From: Glandiceps talaboti
Lineage: Eukaryota; Hemichordata; Enteropneusta; Spengelidae
Assembly: GCF_964340395.1 (NCBI RefSeq)
Contig: NC_135562.1
Location: forward strand, 18,426,985-18,490,984
Reading direction: 5' to 3'
Length of the DNA: 64,000 nucleotides
Part shown: piece after piece, positions 47,911 through 61,558 of the stretch
How the letters are laid out: each line of letters opens with the position of its first letter
How positions within the stretch are numbered: the first letter of the stretch is position 1
Position numbers and translations under genes: made by a program
The notes under the pieces: model-generated
What the model was told of the DNA's origin: nothing
The model's input: only the letters and a program-made list of their open reading frames with translations
Databases searched by the model: none

Positions 47911-50900
47911 GTTGGTGCCTATGTGTTGCAATAATATATAATTGCATGTGATTTTTCGCCAAAATGTTGAAATTTTGATGGAGTGGGGGTTCACATATTT
48001 TACTGGCATTTTCAAGTTAGCATACACACAATGATTTTTGTTGTAAAATTATGAAGGGACATTGGCAGATTATACATATGTGCAAAGATAAATAAGCTCA
48101 TTTAAATATTTGTCAAAATTCAACACAATTTCATAAGATATTTCTGTCGAACATGTCAAAATTTAGATGGGGTGTCGGGTGACAATTTCAATTCTAGAAT
48201 TTACACATACAGCGTATAAAAACATATCACAGACATTTATCCTTTTTTGCAATTTTCTTATGTTTTTCTTAAAATATACTAAAGCAGTCGGAGATAAAAT
48301 ACCATACTATTTATGTTAATGAAACTATGAATATATATTTTACAAAATAATATGCCTGGATCTAATATACATTGCACTTAAATATGTAAATGAATCAATG
48401 AAATTAAATGCTACATCAACAAGCTTTCTAAGACAAATGCGTTTTCTCATTACCAATGCAGGGGCAAAATTATATGAAATTTCACACTTGTATTCCTAGT
48501 TCGTGGCCTAGTTACCAAAAACATTGATTATGCAAATGAGTCATTGAAAGAAAAGCTAGATATGTAAAATTTAAAGTGCTCGCGTGGTCAGGTCAATGCA
48601 TGCACTAAATTATATTAAATTTGAGGATTGCCTTCTTTAGATATTGCCTCATTGCACAATCAATTAATTATGCAAATTACTCTTTGAGATCAAAGGCTGA
48701 GTGAAGTGAACTAAAGTGTCACCATGCAAACATCAAGTGCAGATGTCAAAACATGGTGCACGCGTGCCTGCATCTAGTTAAGTGCGTTCAAATTATGATT
48801 TATTTCACAATAGATAAACTGTAGCAAGACAATTCAATGTTGCTATCTCAGTGTATAGTTTTGGTTTCTACATGGTTTATTGAAACAGAGTAGGTGGACA
48901 ACAACTTGAAACGGTTGAAAATTTAAAATAGATCCTTATTCTATCCATACCATATGTACTATGATATGCATAATATGCATCGAATGACTGATAACTTTAG
49001 AGGATGGCCAACAGCTTGGACTAGATAATGGTGGTACGACTGTCAGTGATTTTCGCACACTATATGTGTAACATGTCACCATTTTCAGTTATAAATATTT
49101 ACATTCAGCATGACTTATGCATATAAATAGGATAAACTATCTAATTCTTCATGCCTCGAATTCTTCGGAGATTCTTTGGTGATATAGTCATATTACACAA
49201 CTTGTCAAGTCATATGAAAGTATCTCTACACTATACCCGACAGTGTGTCATTTGACCTATTTCATAACTACACTAGGGTCACTGCAAGGAATACATTTTG
49301 TAGAGGAGCCAGACTTTACAATGGAATCAGTATACCAGAAATAGCCTTAGAATGTTGTTTTCGACTTTTTCACACGTTTTGCCAACATGACCCTACCCAG
49401 ACAATAAAATGAACCTAATTTCGCCTAAATTTGGCATTCCGATAAGAATATCAATTTACAAACTTGATTAATTAAGTTTGATAAGTTTAATTCACCAATT
49501 GGGATTAAAATACAAGTACGTGTAATAAATCTAGTACATAAAATGTGAAGTAACAGAAACGTTACGAACGCTAAAATTGTAGCAATCTGTCTTCATAAGT
49601 TTCATTTCATTCCGATTTAATTAGCCAGACTTTTAAACACACATGCTTTAAATAAAAAAACATACACATGAATATTCCAATATGTTACATATCTACTTTT
49701 TATTTTAACTACCTCGTTTATAACATTTTGTAAAGTTCACAACAATTTTTAGGTTGATTAATCTTATCACATCAAAATTTAAATTGACTATCGGTACTTT
49801 AGACGTCCATGAAGCCATAAAGAATTAAAACACCAGTTTTAAATTTTGTAGCAATCTGATTAAAATCCGATGTAATGAGCGGCTATTTATTTTATTTTAT
49901 CATTTTCACAGTTGTGTTTCGCTTGAATATTGTTGTTATATACCATGCACAGGCCAAGATATTGTCATTGAATAGAAAATATGGATTATATAAGCTAATC
50001 ATTCTACGTCACGACAATCCCTGTCTACGTCACTGGTTCTGTGGTGCTCGAAATATGAGTAGAAATGTTCTAAATCGCCATTATTTTCGCCGATTTTCCG
50101 TGAAGTATGCTTGAGGACGTATAGTTATATTATTATTCCCCAATATTTTTCTTCATTCAGCCTGAAGATACTCGTGACCTAAGAGATTGTCACTACTCGC
50201 CTAGTGACTCGTAGTAACAAGCCCTTTAGGTCACACATACTTTCTTGGATGAACAAAGGAAAATATTCGGATATAATTGTATATCATGTTTTGCTCTTGG
50301 GTCACCACCCCAGAGTCTGACTGATTCCCATTGTAACAGTTATGCCGGTAACCGACTCTACCAAAGGCAAACGCGGCTTTCGTCGTAAACCTTACGGGGA
50401 CAGTACCCCCAAAAAAACTTTCGTCGAACATGTCAAGTTAAGAAGGACATTGAAACAAAATAAATTCCCCTTTTCATCAATATTTCTAGAATATATATTT
50501 ACATATCGTATTAGTTCCAGAGTTAATGTTATTGATTTGTATAAAAATCTCTTTTTAAAACTTGTCCTGTAAGAGTTACTATGACTATATTCTTAGACAA
50601 AAAGTAGTACAAAGCACCTGGATAAAATATTAGATGATCACAAGAAAATAAACATATCTTCGTAAACTTTGCATCATGGAGGGTCAATACATGATTTTCA
50701 CATCTTATAGATTCTAGACGATTGTCAATTTATATCACATTAATCTTGTATCATATTTGCACTTCTGTCTTATAAAATTTAACAATGACAAAAAAGCTAA
50801 CACTTCACACAACTACTTGCAAGAATTGCCACTTGATAAGGTCAAAAAAAGAGATAGATGTTTCTAGTCAGCGCGAGTATCACTTAAATACCCTGCAACG

Positions 50901-51603
50901 GTCGTTTCTTGTGTTTGTCCAGCTCATGCAGTCTGCAGATCCGAGGGAACACAACATAATCCTCCCTCCCTACTTCAGTGAAGACAACTGCTAGCATCAA
51001 TCATGAATTACAAGCAAATTACAGCTGCCCCACATATACATTTGCCCTAAACAGGAACAGCTATAAATAGTTAATTGAGTAACAGGTTTGTTCAGAATAA
51101 TGTTTTCCTTTCTTCAAGGACGTAAAATGTCTGTCTATCACATTTGACATTATTAAAATTTGAATATATTTTGTGTTATCTGATAACCTAAATTGGAAAC
51201 ATTAGGAGAGACTCAAAAATCGCCACATGCGGTCTATGCAACCCCAGCACTTTAAAGGTTTTGTTCGGAGAGATAACTGGAAAACAACACAGCTTCACCT
51301 TCAATTGACTTATTTGATAACACAGAAACTCTCCTCCAATTTATATGGTAGTTTTGGCCAACTGTGACCCTGTTAAAACTGATTAAATATGATCTTTACA
51401 AAGTACGCTGGAAGTAGAATGAAAAATTCGGTTAATCCTTTTTCACGACATTTGTTTTGATTGCTGCTGTCAACTTACATATAATTTTGTTGATAAAATA
51501 TACATGGGTAACTTTAATACGTAACTTCGTTATACTTTACGTTGTTAAGTATAGTGGAATTGGACAATTGAAACATGCAACTTATACACATACTGTGTTC
51601 TAG
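47911..51603. other. Intergenic stretch between the array and the receptor gene
   Basis: AT-rich DNA with only short chance frames (for example 49875-50114 and 50785-50994). I recognise no repeat, RNA gene or coding exon. Confidence 0.45.
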
Positions 51604-51609
51604 TTTAAT
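51604..51609 (-). terminator. Candidate poly(A) signal ATTAAA of the receptor gene
   Basis: ATTAAA on the minus strand about 40 bases after the receptor stop. It is the common variant of AATAAA. I saw no AATAAA nearby. Confidence 0.4.
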
Positions 51610-51648
51610 TAACACCTATAATAAATGGTTCATTGTTCATTCAAAATG

Positions 51649-51826
51649 TTATTCCTCTAACAAATTGAGATAACACGGACTATTAACAGCTGTGTTGTAG
51701 TATTCCGTCCTGCCTTCGTTCGAGCTGACATTACTTTTCAGAAGATCTTGCAGTTGGATGACCATTGGCGTGAAGTCTGGTCTCTTTCGTGGATCGTCAT
51801 CCCAACAGTCACAGAGTAGTTTGTAT
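51649..51826 (-). CDS. Receptor last exon: end of kinase domain and signalling tail
   Basis: 178 nt including the stop. [18 protein letters not shown] closes the kinase domain with the CW..DP..RP motif. The short tail carries [21 protein letters not shown] and YLN both fit the pYxN consensus for Grb2-type SH2 domains (family knowledge). Two closely spaced tyrosines near the C-terminus recall the MET multisubstrate docking site. Confidence 0.9.
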
Positions 51827-52069
51827 CTAAGATAGACAGGATGGCACACATTTGAAGTTTTCATTAATCCATATATTCAGTTTGTTATATCTATTCAGAA
51901 ACGCATAGTTACGTTTTCAACGGTAATCATATTCCGGTTTGCTTTCTTTTCATTAATTGTGTTACTTTTTGCTTCTCGATTCCTTTGTCTGACTCTGTCG
52001 CTGCCTGTTCCCCTTTCAGTTTCGAGTCGGTTTATATGCCCGTCTGCCTCATTCTCTCCCTCCCCTATC

Positions 52070-52138
<69 letters not shown>

Positions 52139-55100
52139 CTGTTTGTCTGTCACACACTCACACACACGCGCGCGCGCGTGCTGAGCTTTCGACCAGTCTC
52201 GATATTACTTACAATTTATCGGATACATAGCCAGGTTGAGGGAGACGTCTTCCATTTTCCAAGTATTTTGGAATGTCCCAGTTATCAACGCTGCCGTATG
52301 GTAACTCCCCTCTAGTTAGTAACTCCCAAAATAACACACCAAACGACCACTGAAGATAGTATGAATAAAATGTCTGATATTAAATATTTTTTTGCTAACA
52401 TCAACAAATACAAAACGCAATTATTGACGATGTGTACGTCCCACAAACTGCCACGCAACAAAATTAACGTTCACTATGTTTTATGTTCTGAAATGTCTTG
52501 CTCAAACTTTTACTCTCAAATTCGAAGTTTGTGAAGCTTGTGAAGGTAAATCACTGGACAATATTTACATGTGTGTGTCCTTTGACACTGCGCAAACGAC
52601 AATTGTGAAACCAATGTTTCTAAATGTCACAGTTAAGAGTATGGATAGGATTATGTGATTTTTCTCATTTTCAAAAGGAGAATTATGTATTGATGACGCC
52701 ATCCTACACATCAGCTATGTTTCATGCAATAATAAATGTGGATTTTATTGTCAGCTGGTCATTCTACTTTGACAACTCGAGTCTACGTATAAAATATTGG
52801 CATGGGCTTTAAAACATTCCAAACTGACACAATTTCTTGTACGTTATATGTCTTGGGCCGTTTATGATATTCCCAAAAGTATTCATCATTCGGCCGCAAA
52901 ATCCCCACGATGTAAGGAATGTGCGTCTAGTTCATCAACTCATTGTGACAGGGCCCCTTATTCCACTAGTATTGTTCTTAGCTGAACAAAGAAAAATATT
53001 GAAGAAAATATCTAACTGTCCTAGATGTATTCAGGATGCACGAAAGAAGGGAAACATTTGTTTCGCATTTGTGCGGTTTATTGCATGCTTAGTCACATAC
53101 CATGTCTGTTTTGGTGTTGTACATGCTTCTCTTGATACTTTCTGGTGACATCCAGCGTATTGGTAATTTAGCCTTCTTGTCCTCACTGGCGTAATACTCC
53201 TTTTCATAGATATCACGTGACAAACCAAAGTCAGATACTTTCACAGTCTCAGATTCGTCAACCCTTGAAAAGAACATGTGTATCTGATTATTGAAAGAAA
53301 TATTGTTGTCAAGTCAACCCTTTCCAACAAGACCGTACACATCAACACTTTATCCGCATCATCGCCATCAGTAAGAGTGTGTACATACACGCGGCACTTC
53401 TGTTGTTTTATGAATTTGGCTTGTATTGTAATCAGAGATGGTGGATAAACGATAAACAATAATAACATTTAACTGCTCAAAGAGTCATGAATTTGTTGTA
53501 GAATATCTGACAATATTAAAATGCACATGGTTATTTTTGTATTTTTCAACAGCAATGAGTATATAACAGTACAAGTGCACATGTATTGCATATCAATGTT
53601 TAAATATCGACAATTAATTAATTAATAGAAGAAGAATATGCACAAATTTTAGCCTTACATGCAATTTCTTGCGGCTAGATCACGATGGACAAATTTCAAC
53701 GAAGCTAGGTACTCCATCCCCCTCGCAACGTGGAGTGCATACATAATGAGATTGGCAACCATCAGAACCTTTTGAGGGTAGAAATTAATACAGATTGTAT
53801 TAATACTGACGTTTGTGTAAACGCTAAAAGGTAGGAAAACTGTTAGATGTACGATGACACAAAATGATGAACTATAAGCTATCAAATGCTATGTATGGAA
53901 CGTATTCTCAGTCTCTTTTCTAATATTTACTTGGGATAGAAATATGGGGACAAATGTGACTGAGATCTCTCCAAACTTTGCCTCATGATAGCTTTTTGTT
54001 TGTACTTTAGGAATATTTAAAGAAATTTAGTTGTTCACCATCCTGATTCCAAGGAAATCGACAGTCTTTTATTTTTTAACATAGTTTATAACACAGTATT
54101 CGGCGGCCATATTGGAATAACTCAATTTTGATATCATTTTGACCTTTCTTTTCAAAAGATTTATACGTTGACCAGTGATTTGTTTTCTTGATTTAAGCTG
54201 AGAATGGGTAGGCATTTTCTTGAGCAAATTAAAATTCATGAATACTGGTATAACGGTGCACATATGCAATGTCTTTTCATGTATAAATTACCCACTTAGT
54301 CTTGATTACCTAGACTCTGCCATTGGGGGCGCTCTTCCCAGATGGTGGCAGAGCGCTTCCGGTGACAGGGTGTGGATAATCGGGACTACTTACCCTCTTA
54401 GAATCTGACACATGGGACTTTAAATCACCGTTCTTCATATAAGGCAATACAATTAGGGGATTACTGGTCTCATCAATACAAACTCCAATCAAACTTAAAA
54501 CATTAATGTGATTGAAGTCTTTCATCAGAATTCCCTCCTCGAGAAATCTACAAATATCCTTTACTTCCGTATTACCTGCAACGATATGCAAATAAACAAG
54601 CGATATGCAAATGTATACACAAGCAAATTCAAACTAATAATGAATTCGCTACATAAATTTGACGTTGTGACAATGCAAGTTTACGTTCTTCCTAGACTGA
54701 TAGGCTTGCCATTGTGGACGTCCCGCTTATTGCTATAGCTTACGGTGTTATAAACGAAGGCAATAAGTGGAGCGCCATCACAACGGCGAGCGGTTCCCTT
54801 GCAGGCTTGAAAACCAATACCCGCGGCCACCATTGTGTTCGACAGCAAACCCAACCAGGTACTTACTTGTAAGTGAACATTATGTATGTACTTACACTAT
54901 TTTGTGACAGTTCTAGATCTGCCTTTCGAACCACATTTCACAAAATTTCATTTAACTAGTATTAGTCATGCCTCTCAGGTTCTGAGATTCGGACTGACAT
55001 GTTGAATACCGACGTATTCAGATTTGCTCGAGGTTAAATATGACCATTCAATATATGTTTTCAAGCTCTGTTTGAGGACAGATCGACGGACAACACAGTA

Positions 55101-55766
55101 CGCAGATTTGTTTTCAATGGGAATCTCTGCGAACGAGCCAAATTCACTTGTTCGTCTTCATCTGGGATGAGCGTGTAATACAAATTTAACGTTTAATATC
55201 TACACTCACGTTTCAGTGATTTAACTGCCACCTGTCGTTTCACTCCATCCACGTTGTCTTGCAGTTCTCCGAGAATCACCGTGCCAAAAGCGCCTATGGG
55301 ATAAAGTGCATTTTATTAAATTACATGGACGGGGTAACTTATGTTAAAATATTAACAAGACACGTTACTTCTTCAAATTTACCACGCAAATACATCATTT
55401 AGTTTTAGTTATCGTCTAATTGACAACACGTAGAGTTTTAAAACTTGTCTATTTTTATTGGTGTTGTCGAGTTCAATGAAGTTTTTCCCGCTTGCAAACA
55501 GGTGAAGATATTAGTAAATGTTCTCAAGGTAGCAATGTTATTAAATTTTACCTTTTCCGAGTATTTCAGTGTTATTGAATGTAAGCTTCTTATTATCTAT
55601 TAGTACATCTTGGATAACAATTCTTAAGTCTTCGTCAAGCCACTCAAATATTTGGGACTTCGAACGAGTATGGGAGATGGGATCTAAAAAAGAAAAAAAT
55701 ATATAGAAAGAATAACAGCCAGCCAGGCAATGACAGACAAACAGACAGACACGCAGGCAGACATGC

Positions 55767-55803
<37 letters not shown>

Positions 55804-58800
55804 CATACATACATACATACATACATACATACATACATACATACATACATACATACATACATACATACATACATACATACATCAAATACATTAAATACAT
55901 TAAATTTTGAAATTTCCCTTTGCATGTTACATTTTAAAGGAAGGTATTCCTTAACATACCTGGTTGTGTTGTTAATCTTATGTGCTCAGTAAGATATCTG
56001 TAGCGAAATTATTTATTAATTTTCCTTCACGTGAAATCAAATAAATGTTGATGAGATTGAACATAAAGGAGGAGGGGGTATTTGAATACTTGAGAATATT
56101 TTTGTGCTTTTTCGTTTTCTGCTTAATTTCCAAGACGGGGTGGAACTTTTGAACAGAAATATATGTCTGTAGAGCAAACACATAAAAGACTGCTTATTAA
56201 CTGCGAACTAAAAACTACCTTTGTAACACTCCGGCGACAAGAACATCTGAAATTCGGCAACCTCTCCTGGAGTATGGTATCTCACCAACTCTTGATATCT
56301 GGGCTCCATACTTGTGACTTGTTCGTCACCACACGTTGTGTTTCTTATCTGTACCAACTGTGTGTCAGACTCTTTATCCCGATTTCTACGTTTTCGACAT
56401 ACAATAACGATAACAACTATCGTCACCAAAGACAAGGAGCCTATCACGGAAACGACGGCCACGATTATCGAGGTCGTGTATTCAGTAGAGGGCGCTGTGG
56501 CTAATATGCTATATTGATATTCTAGATAACCGATAAAGTAATCGCTAGATTTTCCTGATTCCTCCATTTCTTTTCCAAGTCTTACCTACATTCATTAAAA
56601 ATAGAATAAAATCAGTTATACTCGCTCGTCATGCATTATATACACTGTCAAAATACTAGCATGCAAAGGCACCCAAATAACACGAATATTACGCACAGCA
56701 TTGAATTCCCGAGTGACTCTTTCCCATAATTTTGGCTCCTTATCTTTACAAACGGCCTACATGTACATGTTGTACAATGAGAAATGATGACGAATACTTT
56801 TACGGGCAACATTTTGAGTCATAAAGTAATGTCGACTCGTCATCTTGCACATATACAAAACACTCGTAAAGAACATTACAGTCAGTCATAAAATTGTGAA
56901 CGTGGCCTTGTGCATGACTTTATCGTAGGAGTTTGTTCCAACTGCAAATAGAAGTTTAATTCAAAATTTAAAACAAGACACGGGAACAAAATTTAAATTT
57001 GATCTGTGTGCCTCCCATCAGATAGGTGTACGTATCGCAAAAAAAATGAGCCCTGACACCACTCATGGTGATAATATACAGTCATGTCGATATAGGGACT
57101 ATTCCATATTTCCATGGGAACATCTACCACGAAATCCATTGAACAAACATCGTGTATACCAGTAATGCCAATAGGCTTGCACAGATCTTGCCAAAATAAA
57201 ATAATCAGTTCGCGCCATAGCTCAGCATTTCGATTGAATTTCGTTTGAATTGAGCCAGCTCTTCTTCTTATGACACAGACAGACGGAAAGACATAAAGTC
57301 ACACTTACCACTGACAAGGAAGTTAACTGTGCACAATTAACATAACCATATCTTCATACCGCCTTACGGATAGTAAAGTGAACAAACACATCACATATCA
57401 TATTTCTGCCCTTTGAAACCAAATATGAACACTGTACATTACTGAGATCATTCCCTATATGGACATATACTTACTAGGACATGTGGTAAATCAAGGCCAG
57501 CGTCATACTTAGTTTTCACTGACGGCTGTTCTTCGGGTGGTTTACACGTCAACTGACTGCTATTCAGAAAGACTATTGGTTCGCAGAACGCTGTTCCTAT
57601 TTCGACGATGATATCTGTTATTACGGCCCCACAGTCAAGGCGTTCACCCTGTCAGGATATAAACAATGCCACGTTAAAAATATTTAACAAAAAATATTGA
57701 CTGTTGTTTAATAAAATTAGCCAGAAGTAATAATACGTGTAAAGCATTCAATATCAATGAAACATTAACCACGTACTAGGTATTTTCGAACAAATATTTT
57801 ATAATGCTTCGAAATAACTACTTGCAGTGTAAGGAATAGGCAGAACACGTTATTTATTCTTGAGTATTCCCACATTATCAGTCAACCTACATTTCAGTAT
57901 ATAGTGAAATACAATAAAAATTGCAAAAGGGGAATGGACACTGCTATATTTCTAGAGATTATACATGGTTAATAAGAGCTTCTTATCACTGCAGCGTTTT
58001 GAGTCCAAAACCAACAATGAAAACAACATGTGACGTCTCATTATATTTCAAGATAATTTCCAAAATGAGACATCATATGATAATATATGTATGGTTTAGC
58101 TGACATGTTGTTTTTGAATTCTATTCACAGTGGGGATGTTTTTGATACAAGGTTAACATCAACAATGCCTATCTCCTAAGCAATCCACCATTGGGCTCAT
58201 TCTGTGTTTTCTCGCTTCATTGATGAACCATTTCCCTTTGATAATTAATGCTTATAGTTTGTTTTCGATGACTACACTGACCTTTTGCTATAAATTGTGT
58301 AAGCTGACCTACCTTAATTATTAAATATTCTTCACTTGGGTCAAAGGTCAATATATTATTAATGCCGGGAAAGTGGTAGTAAACCGGATCCTCGGAGACC
58401 ATCAAGGTTGTGTATTGCTTATCAAGATGTTCATCAATGAATTTTGGTAGCCATGCTTTCACACCGTCCATGATGAACCCTACATTAACTGTAAAAGTAT
58501 TGCCACGGGACATAGACTTATCGCCACTGGATGTAGACGTGATGTAATTGCATCCCAGGTCGTCCGCGTCACCTTTTCCTTTGTTCTCATTTTCATCAGA
58601 ATTTCTTTTAACCCTGTTCAGATCGACAGTGTCTGAGATGGAAACTTCGGGAGTTGGACACGTCATCAACGATGCATTTGAGACCTTACAGATCTAAGAT
58701 AACAAATATTGACGTTAGTATTAAATTTATACCTACGTTTTCAAATGATAGTAGCCTTAACAGGATTACTTTGATTAATTAGAAACATCATTAGCAATAA

Positions 58801-61504
58801 TAACATGTAACGAAAATGCTCACTGAAGCTATTTCTATATGACATTGGTTTTAATTTTTTCTACAGTTCATAGTATAATCATATCACATTGTTTCCATAC
58901 AGCCTTCAGTGATTGGCTTAGATCATGTCATGTGATATATGGATTAGTGACCCATAGTGACCTAAATTTGCATACTTTCTGTTTTGATGAAGTACTACAC
59001 TGTAATATACGTCGTGTCGTTCCGCCCTCACCGGCCTCCTCCTGACCGATGTGTGAGGGCGCCCCGTCACGGCGTAGTGTATAGGCCACCTTCATACTTG
59101 AATATAACTGATTTAAGCTGGAAAATATCACAGATGTTCCTGTGTGAAGCAATGGCAGAATAGTATTATATGGGTATATGTAGGCATTTGATAAATGTCA
59201 CATCTGAATTTCCAGAAAATATTGGAGAACTTAAAGAAATCTTCTAGATTTGCACTTTGTTTCTTGAGACATAAATGGTGCTGTCGCTAAGAATTGTGTT
59301 TTACATGGATGATCTAGATACAAATATACATATCTTACGTCGTTGGTGACACAAAGTGACACATGTAACATATATAGAGTACTCACTGAAGTCCAATGGC
59401 CCTTGATGTCATTTCCAACAACCATATTGACGACAAATAATGGCTTTGCTACAGAGTCTAGATTAGTACCAGTTACGTACTGAAGTGAACCACCTCTACA
59501 AGACAAATTGAAAGGAAGCAAGGATGTTGATCAAATTATTGATAAAGTGGGAAACAAACATAGCCCTGTGATAAATAGCAAACAGTCACTTTGCACTATG
59601 TCCTGTAAACGACAACCTGTATTAGAACATATTACATTTGTCAAAAAAAAAACAATGTATGGGTATTGCACAGAAGCATTACGTTGTTTTGATTATTATA
59701 GGAACGTTTATCAACAAATTCTGTTCTAACCTTGTGATTTAAAGGTACAACAAACTATAGTATAGTTTGAATTGTTGTAGAATGTTAATAGACAAAAATA
59801 TTAACAGGAATATAGTTCAATAATCACTAGTAATTAATACAAATTGAATAACTCTGCAAAGTCACTAAATTTCGCAACCCGAATCGTAATAAATAACACA
59901 AATAACTACACACCCTTCTAGATATTAAGGCCCATTGTTTTAAAATTAAACCTATGAATGAAACTAATTAAAAGTTTCTAAAATCACCCAATAAATCTTA
60001 CACATAGTTAAACGTAGCGAATTCACACTTTGAGAATAATTTAAGAATGTTTACTACAATTATTTTTCATAAGAATGTACAATAATCAGCAACCTATAAA
60101 AAGAAGTTCCCTACAAAAGCCATAACAATTTCACTTGCACTTACGCCTGGAATGTTCTTAATGGATATATGCTGTAGATCACAGGATCTTCCGTATATGT
60201 GTAATACTGTGTTGACGATGCAGTGTAATATTCATCGTAGTTTATAGAAATCGCTGACTTCAATGGTAATGTTTCAGCTCTTGATGTAATGCATACTAAG
60301 TAATCATCCCTTGCTTCATCCCTGGATTCAAACAAAATGGAAACGTTATTAACATTTCAGAGCTTATGTGTTTCCTGTCCATATCAATGTAGATGGCAAA
60401 TCTTACACTGTTGCAGTTAATGTTGTTAAATCCAAGACAAAATATCAGAGGTTATCGTACATATTTTAGATAGAACTCAAATAAAACCAAATTAAACCCT
60501 TTTAGAATCCAAGATGGCTGCCGAATATAGTGTTTACTAAATTCTAATGGAACAATAAAATATGGGCGATTTCATTTAAAACTAGATGGTGAATTCCAAC
60601 TTTCTCTTATTTTTTATTTCAAAAAGACTAGGAAGAAGCTTACATATGTCACAGTTTGGATAAATTTTCTGAACTTTTGATTTTTAAGAAATTCTGTCTG
60701 AGAGAAGCACTGTTTAAATGAAAATAGCATTTCAAAGAACATATAAACAAACCAGAACAAACAAACAAACAGACATAGTCTTTGTGGTACTTCCTTGTAA
60801 CCTGCGTGCCAAATGTGTATTGCTAAAAGGACATTTTTACTGTGACTGTGTAAATTTGAAACTTCTAAAACTTGGTTTCACTCACGTTTTCAGCTGACAT
60901 TTTAGTCCAGCAACTATGACACTGATACTTTTAAAACTCAACAAATTGTCTCCTCTTATTTGCAGTAATGTTCCTCCCGACTGCGGACCTTTGGTTGGTG
61001 AAAATGAATTTATAGACGGTCTCTGAAATGAGGAACGAGAAAATAAATGAGAAAATAAATGAGAGCGGGTTTTGTTCTCTCGTTAGGCTACGTTTGTTCG
61101 TACCGATGTATTCCAGAATTGCAACCTACCATACCACCTACAAATCAAATAACAGTGGTTTGACTTCATGAGGTCCATTCTGGGGTCTGTCAATCAATAC
61201 GTAGAAAACTAGTAAACTATAGCTATTGTTTATACATCAGGAGAACGACCAATTAGCAGCTATGCCATGAGTCATTCTACCTTATAGCCGTCATAGCGGC
61301 TGGATGGTCGAATATGAATTACGAGGTTTTTAGAGTTTGTGGAGAAAATCTGAATGCTTGCCAGAGTTACGAATTCGGCCTTCTATAGAAGTTAGGGATA
61401 TATGTTCTCTATATTCAGGCATGCAAACAGAAACAGACATAAACAAACAAGCAATCAAACAAACAAACAAACAAACAAACAAACAAACAGACAAACACAC
61501 ACAC

Positions 61505-61558
<54 letters not shown>

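Noticed and set aside
52213-55683. AXL/TYRO3 or ROS-type kinase as alternative identity
   Set aside because: MKDF.H.NVLSL, the KEYY activation loop, the preceding IPT repeats and the tyrosine tail fit MET/RON and not those families.
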